This document shows, in pieces, positions 48,268 to 60,541 of a stretch of 64,000 nt of DNA. A program made the position numbers and the translations under genes. Below the pieces are notes generated by a model. That model did not search any database. It was not told the DNA's origin and worked only from the letters and a program-made list of their open reading frames with translations. The stretch spans positions 327,611-391,610 of the forward strand of contig NW_002060978.1 of NCBI RefSeq assembly GCF_000150275.1, read 5' to 3'. Positions within the stretch are counted from its first letter, which is position 1, and each line of letters begins with the position of its first letter. The DNA comes from Trichoplax adhaerens. Taxonomy: Eukaryota > Placozoa > Uniplacotomia > Trichoplacea > Trichoplacidae.

Positions 48268-50224
48268 TGTCATGGTACGAACCACCGTGAAGAGCAAATG
48301 ATCAAATTTAGTGTTTAACATTTATATATGGCGATAACTAATAATGACTTGCAGTAAGAACTACGGTAGTTATTATTTTGTTACAGTAAGTTATGCTGTG
48401 TTGCTGTAAGATTTCTCATAAGGCAACTAATATTAATTGATTATAGTGTTATGTCTTGTAACGCTTGTGATGAATATCCTGAAGATATTTAATTATAGAT
48501 GACACTATAAATAATTCTGTGTAAGGGCGTACTGTAGTCTAATTAGCTAGAATCATTCAGTATTTGTCCATAATCATGTGTAATGAAATGAAAAGTGTAG
48601 AGATCAAGCTACAAAACTTTAACAAACTTTCATTCTACTTTCGTTGCACTCCGGTCGACTTAACGCTAATATTTTGACACCAAATAAAATTTTGGGAAAT
48701 AACCAAACAACAACTTATTACAAAACAGAAATGAAGAAAAGTATAAACCGAACGACCTTACAAATACTTAGCTTTAAGTATTAATAAAATAAGTCACAGA
48801 CTTAAAAACTGTCAACGACCAAACAACCTTTCAAAAACGAAAACGATTTAACTTGCGACAATTCGACCCCGAAGGCCTTTTAAATTCAACAAGTTCTTCA
48901 AATAAAATCTTCTTCTACTCTCTGTCTAAATTTTCTAATTTCACTATCATTTATAGGCTTCTTAGAGTCGTCAGAGGTATTTAAAACTAAACATTTGCTA
49001 ACCAATCGCCCTTACGATCCGTTTTAGAAAACTACTCTGCACCATTTAAGAAAACAAAAATCATTCAAAGTTCAGACACAATTTACCCTACGATTCCCTT
49101 ACAAAACACTATAAAACTAACAAGTTAACTATGAAAATACATCAAACTTCACTTCTAACTTAATTTCTATCATTAATACTCTATAAAAGTATAAAAATCA
49201 ACCTTTAAACATCAAAATTTAGTCATAAAAACTACAGTTCAACTACTTAACAATCAACATAACCTCTGCCAATTTCCATCTTATTTTCTATTTTCCTAAC
49301 TAACTTTCCTATTGTGACTTCAAGTCACGTCATAAAATTGCAAAGTTTCAAATTCATAACAAACAGTCCAAATTTCAAAAATCAACTCTTACGATATTTT
49401 CATGAACAAAAATCCAAAAATTAAAACAGGAAAATTATATTGGATATAAATCCGACCGGTTCCGGAATCCGAATCCCCCCAAAATCCGAATTTTATAAAG
49501 ATTATAGTAATCGCTATTTCGCTAATCATAAAATTTTATATGACTATCACGAATACTTTTCTGACGTTAGTAGCGCTGAGTATTGATAGTTGATGTTTTA
49601 GGGTCAGATTGTACGGTAACTGTACGATTATAGACTACATTATAGTACTTTATCGTCATGTTATAAATCCCCTTTCTCTAAGGATAGGGTTTTGTTACTA
49701 AATCAAATTCATTTACAATTTGAATAGACGATCAAACGCCCTTTCTTTAGATTAGGCTATTGCTCTAGGGCTACTTCTATAGTAATCTATATAATACCTT
49801 GTAAAATAATGAAGAAGAAAAGTTTACGACGTGATGATTTGGCAGGGTTAAACTTAAAGACACTATCACTTTCTAGGTATTTTGTACAGTAAAATAGTAC
49901 TAGTTACATACTGAAGGTTATAAAGGACTCTACTTTTAGTCCTTTACTACACATGGATATTGTCTGTATTGATTTAGCTATCCTATATGAGCTAAATTTC
50001 ATGAACTGTTATGACTCATACATGATAGCTACTGCCGAAGGGTATTTAACCCTGGTTAAGCTCGGCAGATAATTGAATAAAAGAAGAGCTTTATAGTTGT
50101 TTTAACGTAGAAGCATAGGCGTCTAAATTCTTGTGAGGTAGTTAAGTGATACTGAATCCCGGAGACTATAGTAGTTTTAGAGATTTGTTTTACGTTATCT
50201 TTATCACGATGCCGGCATGTTTGG
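48268..50224 (+). repeat. Diverged family A element split by family E copy 2
   Basis: The left part (48268-48578) starts TGTCATGGTACGAACCACCGTGA. The right part (49952-50224) ends with the GATACTGAATCCCGGAGAC and TTTTACGTTATCTTTATCACGA segments typical of family A. They are separated by a 1373-bp family E element. The right terminal GTGACA has decayed and no target duplication is visible, so the right boundary is approximate. It keeps a GGGTATTTAA...TTGAATAAA promoter/poly(A)-like order. It is older than the other family A copies by divergence. Confidence 0.7.
48579..49951. repeat. Family E element, copy 2, complete
   Basis: 1373 bp, TGTAATGAAATG to CCTTTACTACA, flanked by CATG on both sides (4-bp target duplication). 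The G-poor left part includes a GTGACTTCAAGTCAC inverted repeat near 49315 and a CCGACCGGTTCCGGAATCC block near 49450. The right part matches 18361-18767 and 55736-56141. It carries no coding frame of size. It is inserted in a family A copy. Confidence 0.8.
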
Positions 50225-50340
50225 GTACCGTCTATAAACTGTCAGCCCATTTCTCAGTACTTGGTACAAGAGTAAATATCGTACTTTACCGTTCCATCAT
50301 CAATAGCAGCCCTCCGAGATACTTCATTTTATGCAGACCA
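50218..50340. repeat. Dispersed ~120-bp repeat, copy Y
   Basis: Homologous to 36911-37032. It lies directly at the decayed right end of the split family A element. A 78-codon frame (50146-50382) runs through it but begins inside the LTR with a non-ATG codon and has no recognised domain. Confidence 0.45.
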
Positions 50341-50893
50341 TTACAGATAGTGATAGATAATGTGACACCGACGACAACGTAAACGTGTATGTAACATATT
50401 ACATTTGTACGGACTTTATTTAGAATTAAAAAAACACAACTTACTTTATTATGATAGAAACATGTTTCTATGAAGTAAATTGATCATAGCTCAAAAAATT
50501 GCAAATGACAGGTTATAAATGCTTACTAATAAGCGATTTATTTGCAAATTATGTGATATTCAGAAATAATTTGTGCAAAGTCGTAAAGAAATTACATGTA
50601 TTTTCATGGAAATGCTATAGTTGAGCTAAAACTATCCCTACAGTTAAAGAAACAAATCTGCAGTACATATGCTACGTAGAATTGAATTTATTTATTGCTA
50701 TAAAAAGTTGTATATATTTATCGAAATGAAATGGCCCATAATCAAATTCATTTCGTATCAAACTAATATAGATCAGCTAAAGTAATTCCTTCTGTAACTG
50801 TCTAGTATCGGAAGTTTACCTTTCTAAGTAATATTTTCAAATGATTATAGTAGATAGTATGAAGTTAATTATTACAATAAACAAATATAAGAT
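50225..50893. other. Spacer downstream of the minus-strand receptor
   Basis: Apart from repeat copy Y, nothing recognised. Being downstream of the minus-strand receptor, it would contain its transcript end. Confidence 0.4.
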
Positions 50894-50898
50894 TTATT
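50893..50898 (-). terminator. AATAAA overlapping the stop codon of receptor 7
   Basis: On the minus strand the last codons read CAA TAA ATC, so AATAAA spans the last sense codon, the stop codon and the following base. If used, cleavage would leave a 3' UTR of only about 10-30 bases. Confidence 0.4.
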
Positions 50899-51877
50899 GA
50901 TGCAGAGCTTTGATAATAATTCTATAGATAAATGGATTGATAATACCTGGAATGATAGTTAATATTCTAGAAATTTGGAAAAATTTCCAAAGATCACTTT
51001 TGGGGTTTTTATCAAATTCATTATAAAATATTTTGCTTAAGGATGAAAGCATAAAGCTAATAACTAAAGGGGTAAAGCTGGCGAAAGTTAAGAAAGTTAT
51101 AATAATTAGCGGTAATACGGTATCTTTACCTTTCCATGCTAATTTTGAATGCTTACCTTTTATGTTATTAAGTTGCATTGAACGAGTCATGGTATAGCGG
51201 ACAATATAATTGCCGGTATAACTGATAGTGATGACAGTGAATGGAATAACAACTGTAAAGCACATAAATGCGATGGAAGTGATAGCAATAAAGAAGTTAC
51301 TGCCGGTGTTAATGATACAGTAATATGGGAATGGATCAGTAACGCCATAAATAACTGCTAATAAAGTAGATGTTATCATAGGTATTAGCCACGTAGCTAT
51401 AGCTATTAAAATATTTCTTTTTCGCGTTTTAGATTCATTTAATAAGTGAATAACTTCGTGAAAACGCTGTAAGCTAATTAGTGCTAATGTTATAGCTGAA
51501 CTTGTTATTGCCAAACTTATACAAAACAGTCGAATTTTGCATATAATATTACCCGAAGGCGAGGAATAGCTAATACTCTTTGGACCATGAAAGACAGATA
51601 TCGTTTGGTAGATGTAATTCGCCGTTAAAATGAAGCAATTTAAAATATCTGATATGGAGAGATTAATTAGAAGATAGAGTAAAGTTATTTTAGACTCAAA
51701 ATCCTTTAGTACTATTAAATGAGGAATTGAACTTTTTCGTGTTGCATGCAATATCAGTGTCCATACCGCAATAATATTAAAAATTAAACCACATAAACCA
51801 AGGGTGGAAAATATAATTCCCTTTAGAGCTTGTTTAAAGTATAAGTCTTTGGTCGCTGTTGCATTTATTTGATCCAT
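50894..51877 (-). CDS. Class A GPCR, only minus-strand receptor, receptor 7
   Basis: The open frame reaches 51931, where its first codon is TTG; the first ATG is at 51877, giving 327 residues. Landmarks: Asn34 in TM1, Asp77 in TM2 (NLSISD), Cys113 in TM3 and Cys187 in loop 2, QRF 137-139 in place of DRY, Trp163 in TM4, Thr-Pro 269-270 in TM6 and NPFIY 314-318. The acidic DRY residue is Gln, but Arg138 is kept. Intracellular loop 1 is unusually long (about 43-64) and the C tail ends nine residues after NPFIY, so helix 8 is nearly absent. The sequence does not group with the other receptors here. Lying between repeat clusters in the opposite orientation, it may be an independent arrival. Confidence 0.88.
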   Translation of the reverse strand: MDQINATATKDLYFKQALKGIIFSTLGLCGLIFNIIAVWTLILHATRKSSIPHLIVLKDFESKITLLYLLINLSISDILNCFILTANYIYQTISVFHGPKSISYSSPSGNIICKIRLFCISLAITSSAITLALISLQRFHEVIHLLNESKTRKRNILIAIATWLIPMITSTLLAVIYGVTDPFPYYCIINTGSNFFIAITSIAFMCFTVVIPFTVITISYTGNYIVRYTMTRSMQLNNIKGKHSKLAWKGKDTVLPLIIITFLTFASFTPLVISFMLSSLSKIFYNEFDKNPKSDLWKFFQISRILTIIPGIINPFIYRIIIKALHQ

Positions 51878-54800
51878 ACTATCCAATAAGATTTTGCTCT
51901 TAATGATGACTTTTAAAAAGTTGAATATCAAGATTTAAAAAAGATTTAATAAAATCTAACCTTAGTATAAATTGATCAGTCGTCTATTACGTGAATTGTA
52001 CGATTTATTTGAAGATTGTAAGCTTAGGAATTGTTCCGATTTATCCTGTTCATTAAGATATTTATACATTCGTTTATTCCAATACTGTGGAAATGCATTC
52101 AATTTAAATTACTTGCACCTGTTCTGATTCTCTTTGTGAGGTTAAAATTGACAAATATTTTATTTTTTTTAATGCTAATTTGTAAGGTTTTCTTCAGAGT
52201 AGCGTCCCATTAGGCAACCATTATTTGTATTAAAAACAAAATGATTGGTAGATGTGGTTTTCCAGTTTTTGAGGTTATTGTTCATAAGCTTTGACTGATT
52301 TATGTATTTGGATAAATTTGCTTGATTCCTCATAAATCTTTAAGTTGTATGGGAATATGTAATAAAATGATGATTAATTGACCGAGATATTTTATAGTAA
52401 CTAAAATGCTTTAATCGATAAAAATCGATGTGCATACGACATGCTTCATTTATAATTGCTTATCAAATCTGAGTACACAATAAGTCTGGATTAATAATGT
52501 CTGGAAAAAAACCCGTAAATATTTCGAATATAACATCAGTATGCCTATTGTGATTTCTTTTCCACCTATTATTTAATTTTCTCATCAAATCAAAGTAAAA
52601 TTTTAGCTGTAGTCATATTCGTTGCTTGAAGATATTGCGTGGAAATTTAGAAAAATAAAGGATAACTTAAATAATATATATTGCATTTAATCCCTTTATT
52701 TGTGGCATAAGGAATTAAAAACTGTCTGTCTTTTAGGATGCACATTAACATATTTAATAAAATATTCATATCCTTTGGCTAAAATTCTACTTTAAAATGC
52801 CACACTTTAGAGATTAGCGACAATAATGCTGACTACCGAATATTTTTGATCGCCATGACACTCATTGCAATACCTTTGCCTTTGGAGGAAACATTTTATA
52901 ACGTTGCAGTTTGTGATTTGGTTCTTGTAATTGTAATGTAGTTCATAACAACCCTTTCAAAAGTATTAGATCACATTCTGTTGATACTTTTTTACTATTT
53001 CTATGATTTCGACATAGTTACTTGTTCTCTAAATTTTTTAATCCATAGCCTAGCATATTATCAAAATATTCTTAATTGCAAATTCTAGTAAAATATTTTT
53101 GTAATCAAAAACATAGCATTATGATTCATGCAATTTAATGTAAAAATTATTAAGTAATAAATAATAAATACTTCAGAAAATATATCTAACGTATCTCGTT
53201 TATCATGATTATACTGTATAATAATCAAGTATTCATGAAACGAAAACTTCACCTAAGGCAAAGTTTTGAGATATTATGATTCTTATATCTTGATCTTATT
53301 ACAGGCAATGTAGTATATAATTCATTGGCAATATAATTATTTAATAAAAAATGATTTCGTAAGAAACCGATGGGATTTATTGTCTATGACCATTTTTAGC
53401 TATTTTAAAAAATGTAGGTAAATAGTAATAACTTTTCCGCGATACTCGATAAAAAATAAAAAAAAGTTACGTTGCAGTATCATCATATCGTTTACTCTTT
53501 CCTTAACAATCTCATATCAACAGTTTCCGCATATTAGAGTAATTTTTTTGTTGGTTTATCCTTTTGGCTTTGATTCTAAAGCCGTCATGTACAAAGCTCT
53601 CTTTTCTTTTATATTATAAAGGATTTTCGAATACTAATTAATAGACATTTCTTTATTGGACAAAAGAATTCATAATGTATTTAAATAATCCAATTCCTAG
53701 CCGACTTCACAAAAATTATTAAGCTAAGAAATGTTGTATTAAATGGTCATTTATGCATTATGTGAGTATTGTTCAGTTTGGCTGGCATACTTCCAAATAA
53801 AATTAAATTCTTGCGTAATTTAAGATACTCTACTGGTCTAGAAATGATGTCTTCTGATTATGATCAGCAGATACTGCTAAGGGAATTGCCTGGTATACTT
53901 TCGTCATGGAAAGTACATTGAATTATAATAGAGGGCTTATGAAGGCTTGTTTCGTAGGATATCGTGATGGTTTATTTAGTATATAATTTAAGTGTTCTTG
54001 TGAACATACCCATCTAAATGAAGTCAATCCCGCATTAATGCACTACGGCATCCTTTCGACGTTTAATATGATTTATTGTAATTGTAGAAAATCTAGTTAG
54101 TCTATTTCTGTTCATATTAGCTAGATTTACTAATAAAATTTATGTTAAAGACATTGCATTATTACCCAAGTGACAATACGTAATACATTCTTGGATCAAA
54201 AAATACTGAAGTGTTACGATACTTGCTGATAGCCAAAGTCTTAAAGCTAAACCTCTAATAAAGCACTTAAGATCAGGCTTCGCAATTAATTAAATATTTT
54301 TTAACTAACTCTCACCAGAAAATAGTTTATTGTATCTCCTGGTAACACTGAATAGAAAATTAATAATTCTAGCTGATTTACAAAAATCGCAGATTTATAT
54401 CGGCTCAAATCAGATATAAATTTAATAACATTTCAATGAAAGCTATGCTACACAATTCGATTAGTTATCAACTTAAATACATTCATCCATTTGATATACA
54501 ATTAAAATTACCGAAGTTTTCTTAATCTGTTAATATTGTTACCGAAAACTACGATGAAATTTAACGAGTGGAACATACCTATAGTTAGATGTTTAATATC
54601 TTAACCTATCTTAAAAGGATTGTTTACGGATTATATTTGTCCAGGCTCTCGTAAACATGAATAATTACATAAAGTTTGCTAAGAGATTCCTCTCAATATC
54701 ATTACGATATGGTAAATTGCACGACTACTGAATTGTTTATTAATCATTAGAAAAGTCTAATTATCATAACAAAAATAGTTAGATCCATAATTGCAATCAA

Positions 54801-55172
54801 AGAAACGAAATTTAGTGTCTATCGAGTAATGGATTAACCATTTTATCTGCATCTATTTGGCATCATTGTTATTGAAGGTAGGAAGTCATAAGATGATTAC
54901 AACTTAATTACGGGTTGCAAATTGGACAGCTTAAATCAATATTACTAGTTAGTAATAAATAAGGAATCTTTAATAAATAAGGACTTCAATAGGAGTAAAG
55001 TCGTTTAATACGCGTTCCCTATTAAATTGATATGAATAAATCTGAGATTATATGTAAGATAATTGCTGTGTAGATGGATACAGCTTATGCAACGAAGTAT
55101 CATAATTATATAGTTTTAGGATTTTCTCTACATTACTCAGGGTAAGGAAATAAGACGATTAATTTATCGGTG
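51878..55172. other. Long intergenic stretch
   Basis: No gene recognised. 54864-54905 weakly matches repeat G. AT-rich short frames only, including a 60-codon + frame at 52031 rich in Leu and Phe without support. Confidence 0.45.
54864..54905. repeat. Dispersed repeat G, short copy 3
   Basis: ATTGTTATTG followed by GTAGG-AGTCATAAGATGATTA-AA resembles the cores of the copies at 28601 and 47741. It is short and AT-rich, so the match could be chance. Confidence 0.3.
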
Positions 55173-56610
55173 TGTCACAAAACAACTTTGCAACAAGATA
55201 ACGTAATGTACGATCAATAAGTCAATTCCTTGAACCACGTATCAAGGAACAATATCTGCACTATCACAAACACTTTTGCTCTACTAGCAGACTACACAAA
55301 GACTTAATCGCCTCGTATTTTACGTTAAACACTAATGTAATGAAATGAAAAGTGTAGAGATCAAGCTACAAAACTTTAACAAACTTTCATTCTACTTTCG
55401 TTGCACTCCGGTCGACTTAACGCTAATACTTTGACACCAAATAAAATTTTGGGAAATAACCGAACAACAACTTATTAAAAAACATAAATGAAGAGAAGTA
55501 TAAACCGAACGACCTTACAAATACTTAGCTTTAAGTAATATTAAAATAAGTCACAGACTTAAATACTGTCAACGACCAAACAACCTTTCAAAAAAAAGAA
55601 AGTTTTAATTCAGACATAAATTAAAAAGAAACCCGACCGGTTCCAGAATCCGAAAACTATATCGGACACAAATCCGGAAAAATTCGGTTTTTATAAAGAT
55701 CACAGTAATCGCTTATTAAAAAAAATTATATGACTACTTTCTGACGTTAGTATCGCTTAGTATTCGCGAGTATTGACAGTTGATGTTTTAGCGTCAGATT
55801 GTACGGTAGCTGTACCATTATAGACTATATTACAGTACTTTATCGTTATGTTATAAATCCCCTTTCTCTAAGGATAGGGTTTTGCTACTAAGTCAAATTT
55901 CTTTACAATTTGAATAGACGATCAAACGCCCTTTCTTTAGATTAGGCATTTGCTCTAGGGCTACTTCTATAGTAATCTATATAATACCTTGTAAAATAAT
56001 GAAGAAGAAAAGATGGCGACATGATGATTTGGCAGGGTAAAACTTAAAGACACTATCACTTTCTAGGTATTTTGTATAGTAAAATAATACTAATTACATA
56101 CTAAAAGCTACAAAGGACTCTACTTTTAGTCCTTTACTACACTAAGTTTGAGAATTCACTTTATTACACGATATACTGCATTTGTATACTCTCCCTCAAT
56201 AGTTCATGAGTCATAGTTAGTACGATTAACTTTGGAATCATTTACTGAATTAGATATTAATTATAGCTACTGTTCTCTTAATGCAGGCAACAGTATATAC
56301 AAACATAGACATCTGATGACTAATACAGAATAGTCAGGTTACGATATGTCCTATCACGGAACATTTCCACGATAATTTACAATCTACCACAAGTAAATTA
56401 CAATCACAATGATTCTAACTGTAAGTAGATGATTTGCATTCCCAATTATAACTATTAATTCAGTTTGTGTATAAGTGTCACTGTCATAAAAGTCAATGCT
56501 ATATTAAAACACAGTATATCCAAATTGGAAGTTAACTAAATAAGGATAGGCTAACAGAATTATCCTAACATAGATATCTCTACTCTAAAACAGTATATAA
56601 CACTGTCACA
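55173..56610 (-). repeat. Family D element split by family E copy 3
   Basis: CGGTG flanks both ends as a perfect 5-bp target duplication. + strand ends are TGTCACAAAACAAC and CACTGTCACA. The family D sequence is interrupted after GTTAAACACTAA by family E (55336-56141) and resumes at CTAAGTTTGAGAATTCAC. With the insert removed it aligns with 34853-35483 throughout. Confidence 0.87.
55336..56141. repeat. Family E element, copy 3, internally deleted
   Basis: 806 bp, TGTAATGAAATG to CCTTTACTACA, flanked by CTAA on both sides (4-bp target duplication). About 550 bp of the G-poor left half present in copy 2 is missing. The deletion junction lies near 55605-55615. The right half and the AAAGGACT...AGTCCTTT terminal hairpin are intact. 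Confidence 0.82.
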
Positions 56611-59096
56611 CGGTGATAGGAAGATAATAAAGTAATTTTAATGAAAAATTATTATTTAACCTTGTTTCATCCCAAAACAAGTTTGTAAAAGTGCTATCCT
56701 AGTTAAAGGCAGTTTAAATATCCAATTCATAACAAGACAATAAAATATTTATTAATGCTGCACTTGCTGAGTTCTGTAAGTTATTGGAGCGAGTTCTTAA
56801 TGAGAAAATAGAACTGTAACTAGTAATTAAACACCGAGAACTTATGTACTTTGACATTTACCCATAGAGTAACTAAAATACTATCGATATTCTCATCCTC
56901 AGGGAGCAGTTATGAAGTATACAACAATTTCAATAAACAGAGCTAAATCTCCATTGATAATCTTCCAATTTAATTGTTGTTGATAGATAAATATCTTTTA
57001 GAAGTATTCGGGAAACGTAGCGGATGTATGTAAATTTCACCTGATGTATTATTAATGTTATATTCCTGAATTGATTATCTTACTAAAACTAAGTTTTAGA
57101 AACTATATAAAAGTTTTTCTGTAACAGGTGTATGCACGGAGGGATGCAAATTCAAATATTAATGATTCATTTGATATAGCAAATTATTACTTCGGCATAC
57201 AGTACCATGTTAAGTAATCTAGTTAAACTATTAGCATCTACGGCTAGATTTATAAGCCACTTCAGATTGTATTATCTATAAATCAAAACCGCTAATAATA
57301 TAAAATTAGGCATGATTATGGAATTGACAATAAACAATATTTCCTGTTAGCTAGGTCTACATAATTTATTAACGATATTCTATGATATGAACAGTACCTC
57401 CTTTACGTTTTTGAATGGATAAGATTAATTTTATTTGAAATCTTTGTTTGTTTCTGAGAGGACAAGTTGAATAAATTCTAAATACTAACAGACTAAAATT
57501 ATTTACATTACTTCATTAAAAGAACTATTACCGTTGCCCTTTTAATGAAATCTTATAAGGGTGAATACAGTATGTCCAAAATTGGTTTCTACGGTAATTT
57601 ATATTTCGATGCTTTAATCCTTGATCAGTACTGAAATTAGCTTATTAATTTGAAATTTACTATATCACACTTAAATACTTTCATGCACATGTTGACATCC
57701 CTACTTAGATATGTGGAAGAATCTACTTACCAATCTTCAGACTGAGATTTCATCAACTTTAAGTTTTTATCTTAAGAAACAATTTTCAAGGATAAAAATT
57801 AAAGTTACTGAAATATTTCACCTGAAATGCTCTCCAGTATAAAGATATTGTGATTAATTAAACATGAAATTTACCTTTTCTTACTCTAAAGTTGCTTTAA
57901 TTGTTGTCTATGATCGAAAACATCAAAATTTAGCTTTTTTTTCAATTTTATGGCAGACATTTCCTATAAAATTGATACTGTTATACTATGCAGGTGAAGA
58001 GTAATTGAAATATAATTGTAGAGTTTCATGTCAGGTAGATTTTATTGCATGATTAGTTAAGGTAATTCAGATAGAATTATTTAAGTATTCAATTCTACTT
58101 TTTGTAATATGATCCCATTGAGCGATCCTCTGACTAAATCTTTCATTGTCTGTCTACCTTATCAAATTTTCTTTCTGGAATCTGCATCTCAAAGCTGAAT
58201 TTACGTACCGTAATGATAAATAAAGTATTATAGTTTACTTGCGAAGTATTAATGAGAAGGTGTGGTATATTTTGAAATTTTGATTTTATTATTATTTTCT
58301 TAATAAGCAAGAAAGCCATTGATTAAATATTAATGAGAAATATTTTTTATTGTTTTTGATACTATTCATCAATGGGCGTGGTGCTATATTTAATTTAAAG
58401 ACTGTAGATATAAACAATAATATAATAATGAAGAATGCTAAAATGGCGAAAAATCTATTGACCAGATAACATTAATGGTTTAATTTCATGCTATATTTAA
58501 AAAAATTTTAATGCTAGCCCAGGTGGCTTTAATTTAGCTTATGAGTTAATTGAACGGCGTAATTAGTTATGAGAATGCTATACCATACTGGCTGTATTTC
58601 TGTGGGTTTTTAGTATTGTTCGTAAATTGCTAACACTATTTTCTTGAAAATGTAGCTTATATAACATATTTTTAGCAAAATCAGAAGAATATCATACTCA
58701 AATATTAGGTTAAATATTTCAGTTAGCTTTTATTCAGAATTTAGAACCATATAATCAATTTAATGAACTTTTGTTAGAGCACCATTTATTAATTTTAAAT
58801 CCAAGGCATCAGTTACAAGGCTAATGTTACCGCCCATGTAATTAATGCTTCTGATTCATTAAGCTATATAAATTTAGAATATTGCTTCTTTTGCAACAAG
58901 GCAAACAGTAAGCAATTAATAGTTTGCTAATAACCATCTAGCGTATTAGGGAGTGATGTAGCAGCATACCATAAGTTACTATTGATAACTATGGAACTTA
59001 TGTCTTCGTACCTATGATCCTATTAATCGGCGATAATCCATCAAGAATATAGGATGACAGATAATAATTCTCGGCTATAATATTTGGATTTTGGGT
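56611..59096. other. Intergenic stretch upstream of receptor 8
   Basis: No gene or repeat family recognised in this ~2.5 kb of AT-rich sequence. Confidence 0.45.
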
Positions 59097-60077
59097 ATGC
59101 AAACCAACACTAGCCTAGATGCAATGAACTTCTCGTCCATCTTAAATGTTCTCCCACCGTCAGTAGTGGCATCGCTTACTTTTGCCTGTGTTGCTATAAC
59201 ATTAAATATTTTTGTTATTGCCATTTTGCTAAGACTTCAAATATCTGGCAATGTATTAAACCTTTTAATTATGAGCTTAGCCATGTCAGATCTATTCAGT
59301 TCAATTTCGGTGATCATAGGTAGTAGTTTATCGATTATCGGTTCTATCACTACAATATTTATTTATTCTAAATGGGCCGCCATGAACATAATTTGTAAAC
59401 TTAATAGCTTCTTAGCTGTATCAACCTCATATTCTGCCACGTTAACCTTAACTATTTTGGCTATTGAACGTTATCGTGTAATTTGTTTTCCGATGAACAT
59501 AAGACGAGACTATCGTCATTACTTTATTGCTATAATTGGGATTTGGCTATTTTCTTTTGCTGTTTCATCTTATATGGTAATTTCATACCAGAGTATTCCT
59601 TTCCACCCCTATTTATGCTCTATGAGCGGCAGTAACTATATTGGCAACAACGTCTGGCTGATAGCATCTGGCATAACCTGCTACCTTTTGCCGAATGTAA
59701 TTACTATTTTTTGCTACGTCATGATTGTCCTAAAATTGTGCCGCAGAAAGTTACCTGGTGATTCAGTTACTAAACAATCCAGTTATACCGCCAAAAGAAG
59801 AAAAGAAATTATCTCAGTCGCATCTTTATTGATTATTACCGTTTTGTCCGCTTTTTCGAATTGCACCTATCACTTATATTTGATTATAACATTGATTAAG
59901 ATTTCTGATGATGTAAGTATTTTAACAAGTTTTTATACTGATTTCAAGTATCACGATATCACATTTCTGCAGATATCCATTTTTATTACCATTTTACAAA
60001 GTGGCCTCGATCCGATATTATATAATTTCGTGAGTAGTAAATTTAGATCTTCAGTTAGAAAGCTACTCTGTTCTTAA
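59097..60077 (+). CDS. Class A GPCR with ERY and DPILY, receptor 8
   Basis: The open frame begins at a TTG at 59091; the first ATG is at 59097, giving 326 residues. From that ATG: Asp65 in TM2 (SLAMSD), Cys100 in TM3, ERY 124-126 followed by R-V-I-C, Trp150 in TM4, loop 2 F-H-P-Y-x-C with Cys174, and DPILY 305-309. TM6 lacks the usual proline (S-A-F-S-N-C), an unusual loss at the toggle region. Intracellular loop 3 has K-L-P-G-D and ends K-R-R-K-E, shared with the receptor at 61911. The tail is very short and ends in Cys-Ser. Loop 2 and loop 3 signatures make it a tandem sister of the next gene. Confidence 0.91.
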   Translation: MQTNTSLDAMNFSSILNVLPPSVVASLTFACVAITLNIFVIAILLRLQISGNVLNLLIMSLAMSDLFSSISVIIGSSLSIIGSITTIFIYSKWAAMNIICKLNSFLAVSTSYSATLTLTILAIERYRVICFPMNIRRDYRHYFIAIIGIWLFSFAVSSYMVISYQSIPFHPYLCSMSGSNYIGNNVWLIASGITCYLLPNVITIFCYVMIVLKLCRRKLPGDSVTKQSSYTAKRRKEIISVASLLIITVLSAFSNCTYHLYLIITLIKISDDVSILTSFYTDFKYHDITFLQISIFITILQSGLDPILYNFVSSKFRSSVRKLLCS

Positions 60078-60084
60078 CTGAAGT

Positions 60085-60090
60085 ATTAAA
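60085..60090 (+). terminator. Possible ATTAAA poly(A) signal after receptor 8
   Basis: ATTAAA begins 8 bases after the stop, with a second ATTAAA about 20 bases later. Weak support in AT-rich DNA. Confidence 0.25.
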
Positions 60091-60541
60091 TTGTATATAT
60101 GATATTAAATAGAAAGAATGATTGTTTAATCTTGGCGTAGTTACTTCCTTCACTTGCGTGTTATATTCTGTAATGGCGGATTTTCATGAAACCTGTGATT
60201 GTTTTACTATCCAGACTTATATCTTATTGATAATTCATTATTATCCTCGATATTTCATTCCCAGATGAATTAATTTAAGATTTTAAAATAAATTTAGCTG
60301 CTTTCTACCTGCGTAATGGGTCCTTTCATGTAATGTACCCCATGCTAATTTTTAGGAGGAAATTATTCCGGTTACTTATTTTAATGAAGTTGATTGCAAA
60401 GAAATGATTTGTACACTAATTATTTGTTAATAAATACAGTTAAATGGGTTTATACGATATTATAGGTATTTATAAAAAAGTTAAAGGTCTATTAATACTA
60501 ATTTACTATACTTATAAAATGAAATTAGTGATTTGCATGGC

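Noticed and set aside
50146-50382. 78-codon + frame
   Set aside because: It begins inside the family A right end with a non-ATG codon and crosses the element boundary; no domain.
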